Shown piece after piece: positions 1 to 7,592 of a stretch of 64,000 bases of DNA. The stretch comes from Saccharopolyspora erythraea (GTDB taxonomy: Bacteria; Actinomycetota; Actinomycetes; Mycobacteriales; Pseudonocardiaceae). The stretch spans positions 4,960,001 through 5,024,000 of the forward strand of contig NZ_CP054839.1 of assembly GCF_018141105.1 (NCBI RefSeq). The letters are read 5' to 3'. A program made the position numbers and the translations under genes. Position 1 is the stretch's first letter. The number at the start of each line of letters is the position of its first letter. The notes under the pieces were generated by a model. It had not been told where the DNA came from, did not search any database, and was given only the letters and a program-made list of their open reading frames with translations.

Positions 1-1851
1 GGCCGCCGTGCTGGCCAGCACCTTGCGGGTGCCGTTGACCTGGGCGATGACCTGCCCGAGCCGTTCCCTGGCCGACTCGGCGGCGCCGTGGGTGAGCTCG
101 TGCTCGGCCAGCCCCATCGTCATCCGCAGCGCGACCAGGTGGTGCTGCGCGCCGTCGTGCAGGTTGCGCTCCAGGGTCCGCCGCTCGCTGTCCATGTCGG
201 CGGTGGCGCGGCGGCGGGACGCGGCGATCTCCTCGGCGTGGCGCAGCGCGGTGTGCAGCTGGTGTTCGAGCTCGATGCCGAGCCTGCTGTTGTGCAGCAC
301 CGGACCGAGCAGGCTGACCAGGTCGTCCAGCAGCCGGGAGCGCTCCTCGGGAACGTTGGTGACGCCGGTGCGGTCGACGGTGAGCACGCCGACCTCCTCG
401 CCGCCGTAGTGCACCGGCAGCGTGACCGGCTCGGCCAGCTCGCCCGGCTCGTCAGGCCACTGGTAGTCGCGGTCTCCGAGCTCGGGCAGGCGCACGGTCA
501 GCCTGCAGTAGGCCGCGCCGAGCCCGCGCGCGACGACCTTGGCCAGCTCGGAGAGGTCGGGGTGGTCGGTGGCGCCCGAGAGGTCGGCGACCTGCGTCAG
601 CACCGCCGCCGGAGCGGGGCGGGTGCCGTAGATCAGCCGGTCCACCACGCGTTCGGCCACCGACCACACCGGGACGAAGGCCAGTGCCACCACCAGCACC
701 GCCACCACCGCCGACAGCACGCTGCCCCACGTGCCGCCGAGCAGCGCGTCGAGCGTCGCCGACACCAGCACGTAGCCGGAGCCGATGGCCACCAGCACGA
801 CCGTGAAGGCCAGGGCGTGGCTGAACAGCCGCTCGATGTCCCACGGCCGGGTCCGCGCGGCGGTGATGATGAGCGCGCAGGGCACCGCGGCGAAGACGAA
901 CCGGACCGGCCAGAACACCACCGCGCTGGGCTCCTCGAACGGCTCGCCCGGTTTGCGCGCGGTGGGGTCGAACATGGTCAGGCCCGGCGCGCCCAGCAGC
1001 AGCAGCCACAGGCTCACCAGCGCGAGCACGGCGACGACGGCGACCGCGACCGTCAGCGTGGCGAACAGCAGCCGGGACTGCCTGCGTGCGTCCGGAGTGG
1101 TCCCGTGCCGCGCCTGCCGCCGCTGCGCCACCAGGCCGACCACCGGCACCAGGATCCCGAAGAACACCACGAAGCTCACGGTGTGCGGGTAGTCGGCGGT
1201 CGACAGCGCCAGCAGGCTGACCACCCCGGCGATGCTGACCCCGACCGCGATCCTGGACAGCCACGACGTCGGCCCGGCGCGGTCCCACCGCCCGGTCGGG
1301 AACAGCAGCAGGGCCAGCACGTAGGTGACGCCGCCGATGCCGTGCAGCAGCAGCACGTGCCACCAGCCGATGCTGATGCCGAACGCGGCCTGGACGACCT
1401 TGGGCGCCACGTGAGCCTGGAGGTTGAACGCGCCCGCCGAGCCCACCAGCGCCAGCACCAGCAGCCGCGTCGACCAGTTGCTGCGCCAGGACCACAGCAG
1501 CGCGCCCGCGACGACGAGGTTGAGGATGCTGAGCACGTAGTCCAGGACGGCCTGGCCGAGCGGTTCGCTCTGCGCCGAGGCGGTCACGAACCCCTGCGCC
1601 CACATCACCGGCCAGCGGGCGGCCGTGGGCGCCTGGGTGACGGCCCGCAACGCCCAGTTGAAATAGGGCCAGTAGTGGGCGGTGGCGGCGACGGCGCCGA
1701 TCATCAGCCACGCCATGGTGACCGCGGTGTAGGCGACCAGCGCGGTGTAGTAGACGCCGAAGACCGGCCGATGGCGCACCGCCGGTGCCCCGGCCTCGGC
1801 TCCCGCGGCGGCGGGACTGGGCGCCCCGGCCACCGGATCGCGCTCGTCCAT
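1..1851 (-). CDS. Sensor histidine kinase, HisKA_3 type (3' end outside window)
   Basis: Only the first 617 residues are inside the window; the ATP-binding domain lies beyond the left edge. The start is an ATG at 1851 giving MDERDPVAG. The first roughly 380 residues hold many hydrophobic segments, so this is a polytopic membrane sensor, followed by a GAF-like cytoplasmic stretch. The dimerisation/phosphotransfer helix reads ERNLHDGAQHHLVALRM, the NarL/DesK-class (HisKA_3) motif, with H565 the likely phospho-acceptor. Such kinases phosphorylate a LuxR-type response regulator, which would be expected just outside the window. The signal sensed cannot be read from the sequence. Family assignment is secure; the role is unknown. 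Confidence 0.88.
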   Translation of the reverse strand, partial: MDERDPVAGAPSPAAAGAEAGAPAVRHRPVFGVYYTALVAYTAVTMAWLMIGAVAATAHYWPYFNWALRAVTQAPTAARWPVMWAQGFVTASAQSEPLGQAVLDYVLSILNLVVAGALLWSWRSNWSTRLLVLALVGSAGAFNLQAHVAPKVVQAAFGISIGWWHVLLLHGIGGVTYVLALLLFPTGRWDRAGPTSWLSRIAVGVSIAGVVSLLALSTADYPHTVSFVVFFGILVPVVGLVAQRRQARHGTTPDARRQSRLLFATLTVAVAVVAVLALVSLWLLLLGAPGLTMFDPTARKPGEPFEEPSAVVFWPVRFVFAAVPCALIITAARTRPWDIERLFSHALAFTVVLVAIGSGYVLVSATLDALLGGTWGSVLSAVVAVLVVALAFVPVWSVAERVVDRLIYGTRPAPAAVLTQVADLSGATDHPDLSELAKVVARGLGAAYCRLTVRLPELGDRDYQWPDEPGELAEPVTLPVHYGGEEVGVLTVDRTGVTNVPEERSRLLDDLVSLLGPVLHNSRLGIELEHQLHTALRHAEEIAASRRRATADMDSERRTLERNLHDGAQHHLVALRMTMGLAEHELTHGAAESARERLGQVIAQVNGTRKVLASTAA

Positions 1852-1935
1852 CGAGTGTCCGGCCCCCCGCACTCGTCGCCCCGCCACGAGTGTCGACCCG
1901 CGGGCCGCCGATGTCGAGACAGCCGGGCCGCGGCC

Positions 1936-2232
1936 TCACGCCGCGGCTTGCAGCCCCGCGTTGTAGGCGAGCGTGCCGGTGGCGTGGCGCAGGCTGCGCG
2001 CCAGCCGCTGGGCGTGGTGCTGCGCCTGCTCCAGGTGCGGGCCGACGGTTCCCCAGGACGCGAGGTCGGTGCGCGACTGCTCCGCGAGCCTGCCGAGCAG
2101 GTCGGCGATGACCGCCAGGTCCGACATGCCCAGCGCCATGTCCTGCTCGTCGGACGGGGACTCGTGGTGGTCGGCGGTCGTCGTGAGCGCCTGGAGGGCC
2201 TGGGTGATGTGGTCTTGCCTGGGGTTGCTCAT
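1936..2232 (-). CDS. Small hypothetical helical protein
   Basis: A 98-residue protein starting MSNPRQDHITQALQALTTTAD from an ATG at 2232. An upstream in-frame start would add 48 residues of low-quality sequence and is not preferred. The protein is soluble, Ala/Gln/His-rich and predicted largely helical (segments such as DLAVIADLLGRLAEQSRTDLASW), with no signal peptide, membrane segment or cysteine. It lies about 80 bp upstream of the histidine kinase and on the same strand, so the two may be co-transcribed. I do not recognise a family. It resembles the many short helical actinomycete proteins of unknown function. Confidence 0.6.
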   Translation of the reverse strand: MSNPRQDHITQALQALTTTADHHESPSDEQDMALGMSDLAVIADLLGRLAEQSRTDLASWGTVGPHLEQAQHHAQRLARSLRHATGTLAYNAGLQAAA

Positions 2233-2710
2233 CGTCTCGCCTCTCGCGGGGTCCCGGCGGTGCCGGTGGTGGTCTTCGCGACTTTCGCCGGGTGTCCTTG
2301 CTGTTACCTGAAATGTTGCTCCCGCGCGGGCTCGTCTTCGATGGAGCGCGCCCCCGGATCCAGGTCGAAGAACCACCGGATCCCGGTGGTGCCGTCCCCC
2401 GCCGCGGCCGGGGGCGGACCGTCGTGCGGCGCCGTCGACCGGGCGTGCTGAGGGGGGACGGCCCCAGTTCCCGGTGGGGAGCGCCCCAAGACGCGGGACG
2501 CATGGTGGGCGAGGCGCACGCGCGACTCGGTCCTGAAAGCGCCGTCGGCACGCCGGATCAGCAATCGTCTACATCGGACTTCTGGGAAGCACGCACCGGG
2601 GTGGGGCCGATGACACCGGAACCAGCCACGTGGCGGTGTCCTGGACGACCCGCACAGGTGAACGATGGGTGCCGCCCGCAGACGGCCGCACCGACATGGA
2701 GCTGACCGAC
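2233..2710. other. Gene-free stretch between divergent genes
   Basis: This 478-bp interval separates the small minus-strand gene from the P450. Reading frames here show no convincing protein. It must hold the promoters of both flanking genes, but I cannot pick clear -10/-35 boxes. At 2564-2586 it carries a 23-bp element shared with 47738-47760 (listed separately). Confidence 0.5.
2564..2586. repeat. Copy 1 of a dispersed 23-bp intergenic element
   Basis: The stretch around ACATCGGACTTC matches 47738-47760 at 19 of 23 positions, with all differences being transitions. Both copies lie in non-coding DNA upstream of plus-strand genes, on the same strand. A shortened relative (TCATCCACATCGGAC) forms one arm of the hairpin at 51541-51580. 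It could be a shared regulator site or a decayed repeat. Confidence 0.4.
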
Positions 2711-3922
2711 ATGCCGACCTCCACCGAGTCCGCCTCCCAGGCCCCCTTCCTCGACGTGACCGACCCCGGCTTCACGTTCGAGGCACCCGAGGTGGCGCGA
2801 GCCCGCGAACGGCACTGGTACGCGCGGACACCGGTCGGCCCCATCGTGCTGCGCCACGCCGAGGTGCAGGAGCTGATCCGCGATCCCCGGCTGGTGCAGG
2901 ACGGCGCGCGCTACCTGGCGATGCACGGCATCACCTCGGGCCCGGTCCACGACTGGTTCGTGCCGCTGATCCTGCACCGCAGCGGCGACGACCACCTCCG
3001 GCTGCGCCGGGTGGTGCAGAAGTCGTTCACACCGCGCGTGGTCAACAACCTGCGCCCGTTCATGCGCGCGACCGCCGAGCGGCTGGCCGACCGGATCGCC
3101 GCCGAGGGCGCGTGCGAGTTCGTGGAGGCGTTCGCCGATCCGTACCCGGTCGCGGTGATGTGCGAGCTGCTGGGTGTGCCGCCGCAGGACTACGAGCTGT
3201 TCCACCGCTGCAGCACCGACATCGGACTGGTGTTCTCCCTCTCGCAGGGAGACGGGGTGCGCGAGCGCGTCGAACGCGGCGTGGTGGAGCTGTACGCCTA
3301 CGTCGACTCGCTGATCGCGCGACGCAGGGCCGCCCCCACCGGCGACCTCGTCTCGCGGATGATCTCGGCCCACGAGGACGACGCGCGGCTCAGCTCCGAG
3401 GAGCTGCGCAACCTGGTCGTCGCCCTGGTGTTCGCCGGTCACGACACGACCAGGCACCAGCTCGGGCGCGCGATGGTGGCCCTCTGCGCGCACTCCGAGC
3501 AGTGGACCGCACTGCGCGACGAACCGCGGCGGGCGGACGCGATCGTCGAGGAACTGCTTCGCCTGTTCCCGACTGTGCCGGCCATCTTCCGCTTCGCCAC
3601 GGAAGACCTCGAGTACCGGGACATTGCGATACCGGCCGGCACGTTCGTCATGCTGTGCGTGCAGTCCGCGCACCGCGACGTCCGGGCCTTCGGGCCGGAA
3701 GCGGAGTCCTTCGACCCGGCCACCGAACGCGGGGCGGCACAAATGGTGTTCGGCGGCGGTCCGCACTTCTGCCTGGGCGCCGCCACCGCTCGTGCCGAGC
3801 TCGCCGAGGCGCTGCCCGTGCTCGCGCGGCGGCTCGGTGCGCCCACGCCGGCCGGACCGGTCACGTGGCGCCCTCCGATCGGCATCCACGGTCCGGAGTC
3901 GCTGCCCTTGCGGTTCAACTGA
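2711..3922 (+). CDS. Cytochrome P450 monooxygenase
   Basis: A 403-residue soluble bacterial P450. The start chosen is ATG 2711 (MPTSTESASQ) because GGAG sits 9 nt upstream; ATG 2696 and a longer form from 2630 are possible but have poor ribosome sites. The I-helix oxygen-activation motif is FAGHDTTR (about residues 240-247), the K-helix ExxR is EELLR, and the haem loop is FGGGPHFCLGA with C354 the axial thiolate. Length and motifs are typical of class I (CYP105/107-like) enzymes that need separate ferredoxin and reductase, neither of which is nearby. No biosynthetic genes adjoin it, so the substrate is unknown. Confidence 0.93.
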   Translation: MPTSTESASQAPFLDVTDPGFTFEAPEVARARERHWYARTPVGPIVLRHAEVQELIRDPRLVQDGARYLAMHGITSGPVHDWFVPLILHRSGDDHLRLRRVVQKSFTPRVVNNLRPFMRATAERLADRIAAEGACEFVEAFADPYPVAVMCELLGVPPQDYELFHRCSTDIGLVFSLSQGDGVRERVERGVVELYAYVDSLIARRRAAPTGDLVSRMISAHEDDARLSSEELRNLVVALVFAGHDTTRHQLGRAMVALCAHSEQWTALRDEPRRADAIVEELLRLFPTVPAIFRFATEDLEYRDIAIPAGTFVMLCVQSAHRDVRAFGPEAESFDPATERGAAQMVFGGGPHFCLGAATARAELAEALPVLARRLGAPTPAGPVTWRPPIGIHGPESLPLRFN

Positions 3923-4048
3923 GGGTTCACGCACTCGGGACGATCGAGAACACTCTCCGTACCGACGCTACGACGCATGCGGATTTGCGTCAGCCGTCCG
4001 AAGCAGAGCGGCGTAGCCTGGTTGTGTCATTCGTGACCAGGAGTCCCG

Positions 4049-5023
4049 ATGCCGCTCGGACGAACCCGCACCGCGGTGCTCACCGCGGTCATCGTGCTCG
4101 CGGCGCTGGGAGCGGCGATCGCACTGGCCGTCCTCCCGGCGTCGCGGACTCCTCCGTCGCCGCAGCTTGCGGGTCCGGCACCAGCGCCGCCGTCCCCCAC
4201 GTCCGAACCCCCGGCGCCGGGGCCCCCGGTGCTGGCCGTCAAGATCGACAACGTCGCCGACGCCCGGCCCCCGATCGGGCTGGCCGCCGCCGACCTGATC
4301 TACGTCGAGCCCGTGGAAGGCGGCTACAGCAGGCTGCTGGCGATCTTCGGATCGAGGAAGCCGCCCACCGTGGGACCGGTGCGCAGCGCGCGGGAGACCG
4401 ACCTGGAAATGCTGCCGCAGTTCGGCAGGCCGACCCTGGCCTACTCCGGCGCGGCGCCGGAACTGCTGCCGCTGATCGCCAAGGCGCCCGTCAACGACGC
4501 CTCCGACAAGCACGACCCCGCCGCCTACTTCCGGGACAACTCCCGCCCCGTGCCGCACAACCTCTTCCTGCGACCGGACCGGCTCCCACCGGGTGCCGAC
4601 TGGTCGCCGGGCTCACTTCCGAAGTCCGGCCCCACGCCGTCCGGCGGGAAACCCGCGGAGCACCACGAGGTCCGCTACCCCGAGGCCACGGTCGGCTTCG
4701 ACTGGTCGCCGCAGGAGCGCCGCTGGCTGGTGTCGATGGACGGCGAGCCCTACTCCGCCGTGGACACCGGCAGGCTCGGGCCCGCGACCGTGGTGATCCA
4801 GAAGGTGCACGTCCGCCAGTCCGCGATCAGCGACGCCGCGGGCAACCCCTCGCCGTTCGCCGAGTCGATCGGCGCCGGGGAGGTCCAGGTGCTGCGCGAC
4901 GGACAGGTGTTCGAGGGGACGTGGTCGCGGCTGTCGGCCGACGCGGGCACCACCTACACCTCGCGGTCCGGGGAGCCGCTGGTGTTCGCCCCCGGGCAGG
5001 TATGGATCGCACTCACGCCCTGA
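4049..5023 (+). CDS. DUF3048 (YerB-like) exported protein
   Basis: A 324-residue protein with an N-terminal signal-anchor (VLTAVIVLAALGAAIALAVLP), a Pro/Ala-rich linker to about residue 55, then the DUF3048 region (VLAVKIDNVADARPPIGLAAADLIYVEPVEGGYSRLLAIF), which is highly characteristic, and its C-terminal partner domain ending in FAPGQVWIALTP. It is extracytoplasmic; there is no lipobox cysteine, unlike Bacillus YerB. The biochemical role of the family is not established. The start ATG has AGGAG 5 nt upstream. The gene stands alone, followed by a hairpin at 5084-5106. Confidence 0.88.
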   Translation: MPLGRTRTAVLTAVIVLAALGAAIALAVLPASRTPPSPQLAGPAPAPPSPTSEPPAPGPPVLAVKIDNVADARPPIGLAAADLIYVEPVEGGYSRLLAIFGSRKPPTVGPVRSARETDLEMLPQFGRPTLAYSGAAPELLPLIAKAPVNDASDKHDPAAYFRDNSRPVPHNLFLRPDRLPPGADWSPGSLPKSGPTPSGGKPAEHHEVRYPEATVGFDWSPQERRWLVSMDGEPYSAVDTGRLGPATVVIQKVHVRQSAISDAAGNPSPFAESIGAGEVQVLRDGQVFEGTWSRLSADAGTTYTSRSGEPLVFAPGQVWIALTP

Positions 5024-5083
5024 GCACTCCCTCCAGTCCACAAGGGATGATGCGGCGGCCGGACCGGCGAGCTTCGCGCCGTT

Positions 5084-5106
5084 GCGGGACGATGGGCCCG
5101 TCCCGC
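5084..5106 (+). terminator. Hairpin after the DUF3048 gene
   Basis: GCGGGACG and CGTCCCGC form a perfect 8-bp stem around a 7-nt loop, 60 nt past the stop. There is no T-tract, as is usual in actinomycetes. Confidence 0.5.
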
Positions 5107-5152
5107 CGAAGCGCAACCCGCGCCACCGCACGCCGGTGGCTGGAGGTGCACG

Positions 5153-5500
5153 ATGAGCGACACCACGATCATCAAGGTGGACGGCGCGCACTCGCCGAAA
5201 GGCGCCCTGGGGCAGTACTACCTCGCCGAAGGCGTCGGGCTGAGCATGCGGCTGTGGCGCGAGGAGCCGCCCGAGACCGGCAAGCCCGAGGCGGCGCGCG
5301 ACTACGAGACGGTCGGCTACGTCATCAGCGGCCGTGCCGAGCTGCACTGCGAGGGGCAGACGGTGCTGCTGGAGGCCGGCGACTCCTGGGTCATACCCAA
5401 GGGGGCGCGGCACCGCTACCAGATCCTGGAACCCTTCACCGCCGTGGAGGCCACCCACCCGCCTGCCCAGGTGCACGGACGGGACGAGCACCCGAGCTGA
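5153..5500 (+). CDS. Single-domain cupin protein
   Basis: A 115-residue protein built of one cupin_2 beta-barrel. Cupin motif 1 is around residues 55-70 (YETVGYVISGRAELHCEGQTVLLEAGDSWVIPKG) and motif 2 around HRYQILEPFTAVEATHPP. The barrel keeps the Gly-rich turns; motif 1 lacks the usual HxH pair (tyrosine and valine replace it), so metal binding may be lost or altered. The start ATG has GGAGG just upstream. It is probably a small enzyme or sensor; the substrate is unknown. It faces the LysR gene, with only 46 bp between their 3' ends. Confidence 0.82.
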   Translation: MSDTTIIKVDGAHSPKGALGQYYLAEGVGLSMRLWREEPPETGKPEAARDYETVGYVISGRAELHCEGQTVLLEAGDSWVIPKGARHRYQILEPFTAVEATHPPAQVHGRDEHPS

Positions 5501-5546
5501 TCCGCCCCGGCGGCCGCCGGTACCGCGCCGGGAACGCCGCTGCCGC

Positions 5547-6443
5547 TCAGAAAGCGCCGGGGCCCGCGACGGATCTGCGGAGCAGTGCCAGCATCTCGCC
5601 CGTGATCGCGTGCCCGGCGACCGACTCGTGCACCGCCACGTACAGCCGGCGCAGCGGCTCCGGCCTGCGCAGCCTGCGCGCCACCACGCCCGCGGCGGTC
5701 GCGGCCGTCAGCCCCAGCGCGGGCGCCAGGCGCACGCCGAGGCCGGCCGCCACGAAGCCCTGCGCGGTCATGAAGTCGTCGGCCTTCACCGCGACCCGCG
5801 GGGTGAACCCGGCGGGCGCGCAGATGCGCTCCAGCACTCCGCCGCAGCCCTGCAGCTCGATCCACTCGTCGTCGGCCAGCTTGGCCAGGTCGACGACCGG
5901 TTCGCCCGCCAGCCGGTGCCCCTCGGGCAGCACCACGCGCAGCGGGTCGTCGGCCAGATGCGTCAACCGGACACCGGGCGGGGCTTCGAGCCGGGCGCCG
6001 TAGTCGGCCACGATCGCCATGTCGGCGTCGCGGTCGACGACCTCGCGCAGCGGGTCGTCGCTGACGCACGGCTCGAGGCGGACCTCCGGGTGGTCGCGGC
6101 GGAACGCGGCCACGGCGGGCGGCACGATGGCCGCGCCCGCGGTGGCGAAGAACCGGATGCGCAAGCGTCCCGCCCGGCCTGCCCGCAGCGCCGCCAGGTC
6201 GCTCTCGGTCCGGGCGAGGATCGCCGAGACGGACGCGGAGCGCTCGGCCACCATCCGCCCGGCCGGGGTCGGCACGACCCCGCGCCCGGACTTCTCCAGC
6301 AGCGCGATCCCCGCTTCCCGTTCCAGCACCGCGAGCTGCTGGCTGATCGCCGACGGCGTGTAGCCGAGGTTGGTAGCCGCCGCCCTCACCGACCCGCTGC
6401 TCACGACGGTGCGCAGCAGTTCCATTCGCCTTGTGTCCAGCAC
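5547..6443 (-). CDS. LysR-family transcriptional regulator
   Basis: A 298-residue LTTR. The winged HTH is at residues 1-60 (MELLRTVVSSGSVRAAATNLGYTPSAISQQLAVLEREAG), followed by the linker helix and a two-lobed effector domain (LRIRFFATAGAAIVPPAVAAFRRDHPEVRLEPC). The start is GTG 6443; an internal ATG at 6426 is an alternative. Cytoplasmic DNA-binding protein. A CTAAC-N6-GTTAG palindrome at 6464-6479, just upstream of its start, fits the T-N11-A LTTR box and suggests autoregulation plus control of the divergent 43-codon gene at 6549. The effector is unknown. Confidence 0.92.
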   Translation of the reverse strand: MLDTRRMELLRTVVSSGSVRAAATNLGYTPSAISQQLAVLEREAGIALLEKSGRGVVPTPAGRMVAERSASVSAILARTESDLAALRAGRAGRLRIRFFATAGAAIVPPAVAAFRRDHPEVRLEPCVSDDPLREVVDRDADMAIVADYGARLEAPPGVRLTHLADDPLRVVLPEGHRLAGEPVVDLAKLADDEWIELQGCGGVLERICAPAGFTPRVAVKADDFMTAQGFVAAGLGVRLAPALGLTAATAAGVVARRLRRPEPLRRLYVAVHESVAGHAITGEMLALLRRSVAGPGAF

Positions 6444-6463
6444 ACGGCGATCGTACAGCTCAG

Positions 6464-6479
6464 CTAACCGATGCGTTAG
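6464..6479. promoter_or_regulatory. Candidate LysR operator
   Basis: CTAAC-CGATGC-GTTAG is a perfect inverted repeat containing the T-N11-A core of LysR boxes. It lies 21 bp upstream of the LysR start and 70 bp from the start of the divergent small gene. The assignment is from position and symmetry only. Confidence 0.5.
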
Positions 6480-6548
6480 ATACGTTCACTTGTCCTCACC
6501 ATTGGGCCGACGCAGACTTGCCGTGGAAGAAATCCCGACGGAGGACCG

Positions 6549-6680
6549 ATGACCACCACAGCAGAAGCCCCGCCCGAACAGGAACCACAGCCCCCGGAGG
6601 CGGAGGGCCAAGCCGAGGAGCGGCGTTTTCCGGCCTGGCTGGCCGAAATCGGCCGCTGGCGCGGCGATGTGACCAAATAG
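6549..6680 (+). CDS. 43-residue acidic, Pro/Glu-rich small protein
   Basis: ATG 6549 is preceded by GGAGG 4 nt upstream and the frame runs to TAG at 6678-6680. The protein begins MTTTAEAPPEQEPQPPEAEG, is Glu/Pro-rich in its first half, and ends in an aromatic, amphipathic helix (RRFPAWLAEIGRWRGDVTK). There is no signal peptide. It is divergent from the LysR gene and closed by a strong hairpin at 6704-6742, so it looks like a complete one-gene transcription unit. I do not recognise it. It could be a LysR-controlled effector peptide or an unrelated small protein. Confidence 0.55.
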   Translation: MTTTAEAPPEQEPQPPEAEGQAEERRFPAWLAEIGRWRGDVTK

Positions 6681-6703
6681 GACGACCAGCGTCGACTCCC
6701 TGC

Positions 6704-6742
6704 TGGTCCGCGGGCAGGCCGCGGCCATCTGCCCGCGGACCA
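6704..6742. terminator. Bidirectional terminator
   Basis: TGGTCCGCGGGCAG and CTGCCCGCGGACCA form a perfect 14-bp stem around an 11-nt loop, between the convergent 43-codon gene and the Clp-N gene. It could serve both strands. Confidence 0.75.
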
Positions 6743-6750
6743 CCAGTACC

Positions 6751-7476
6751 TCAGCCGCGTTTCCGCAACTCGTCGAGAGCGGCGACGATGTTGGCCTCGG
6801 CGGCGGCCTTGTCCACGCCGAGCTGGGACAGCACACCCGCGCCGTCCTCCAGCTCCAGCAGCGCCAGCAGGATGTGCTCGGTACCGATGTAGTTGTGCCC
6901 GAGCCGCAGGGCCTCCCGGAACGTCAGCTCCAGCGCCTTGCGCGCCTGCGGGTCGAAAGGGATCAGGTCGGGAACCCGCTCGACGGCCGGCGGCAACGCC
7001 GCGCTCACATCCCGCTTGGCCGCCTCCAGCTCGACGCCCTGCGCGACGACCGCCTTGGCCGCCAGCGCCTCGGACTCCCCCAGCAGGGCCAGCACCAGGT
7101 GCGCGGGCTGGATCTCGTCGTTCGACGCGGCGCGCGCCGCGCTCTGCGCCGCCACCACGACGCTCCTCGCGCGGTCGGTGAAGCGGCTGAAACCCTGGCT
7201 CGGGTCGAGGTCCAGCGCCTCGCCCTTGGCCACGAAGCGCTTCTGCGCCGCCTGCTTGCTGACCCCCATGCTCCTGCCGATCTCGGTCCAGGAGGCGCCC
7301 GAGCGGCGCGCCTGGTCGACGAAGTGGCCGATCAGGTGGTCGGCGACCTCGCCGAGGTGCTCGCCCGCGACGACCGCACCGGAGAGCTGCTCCAGGACGT
7401 CGGGGTGCACCTTCTTGATGGCCTCGATCAGGTCGTCGAGGCGGACGTGGTTCGTCATCTGCACTGGATCCGTCAT
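6751..7476 (-). CDS. HTH and Clp N-terminal repeat regulator
   Basis: A 241-residue soluble protein. Residues 40-81 hold a helix-turn-helix (SGASWTEIGRSMGVSKQAAQKRF); residues about 97-140 and 175-225 are the two Clp N-terminal repeats (ARSVVVAAQSAARAASNDEI and ALELTFREALRLGHNYIGTEHILLALL). There is no AAA+ domain, so this is not a ClpC/ClpB chaperone. The Clp-N part is known to bind degradation-prone or adaptor-delivered substrates, so a regulator whose stability or activity follows proteotoxic load is a reasonable inference. Start ATG 7476, with ATG 7458 possible. Its own upstream region carries two GTCAAC-N5-GTTGAC palindromes. Confidence 0.85.
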   Translation of the reverse strand: MTDPVQMTNHVRLDDLIEAIKKVHPDVLEQLSGAVVAGEHLGEVADHLIGHFVDQARRSGASWTEIGRSMGVSKQAAQKRFVAKGEALDLDPSQGFSRFTDRARSVVVAAQSAARAASNDEIQPAHLVLALLGESEALAAKAVVAQGVELEAAKRDVSAALPPAVERVPDLIPFDPQARKALELTFREALRLGHNYIGTEHILLALLELEDGAGVLSQLGVDKAAAEANIVAALDELRKRG

Positions 7477-7478
7477 GC

Positions 7479-7526
7479 GTCAACCATAAGTTGACGACCA
7501 GAAGTCGTCAACATCGAGTTGACGAC
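7479..7526. promoter_or_regulatory. Twin GTCAAC-N5-GTTGAC operators
   Basis: Two perfect inverted repeats with the same arms and 5-nt spacer: 7479-7495 (GTCAAC-CATAA-GTTGAC) and 7507-7523 (GTCAAC-ATCGA-GTTGAC). The second extends to 9-bp arms (GTCGTCAAC, GTTGACGAC; 7504-7526). Centres are 28 bp apart. They lie immediately upstream of the HTH/Clp-N gene and within 70 bp of the divergent reductase start, so the HTH/Clp-N protein is the natural candidate binder. Confidence 0.7.
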
Positions 7527-7556
7527 GATCGGATGGATTCAATGAGCTGACAAGTT

Positions 7557-7585
7557 TTGACATCTGTCATTCCAACTCCTACGCT
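7557..7585 (+). promoter_or_regulatory. Promoter of the aldo/keto reductase, probably leaderless
   Basis: TTGACA (7557-7562), a 17-nt spacer and TACGCT (7580-7585). The expected transcription start falls on or next to the ATG at 7593, so the mRNA is probably leaderless, a common arrangement in actinomycetes. Confidence 0.65.
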
Positions 7586-7592
7586 CGACGGC

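Noticed and set aside
452-2551. Long open frames running antisense or out of phase with real genes, for example on both strands of 0.1-2.5 kb, 2.7-6 kb and 29.5-31 kb.
   Set aside because: GC-rich DNA leaves stop-free shadow frames. Their proteins are Arg/Pro/Ala-rich, lack motifs and oppose genes with clear domains.
2630-2710. Longer P450 start adding 27 residues.
   Set aside because: No ribosome site and extra residues unlike P450 N-termini; ATG 2711 has GGAG at a good distance.
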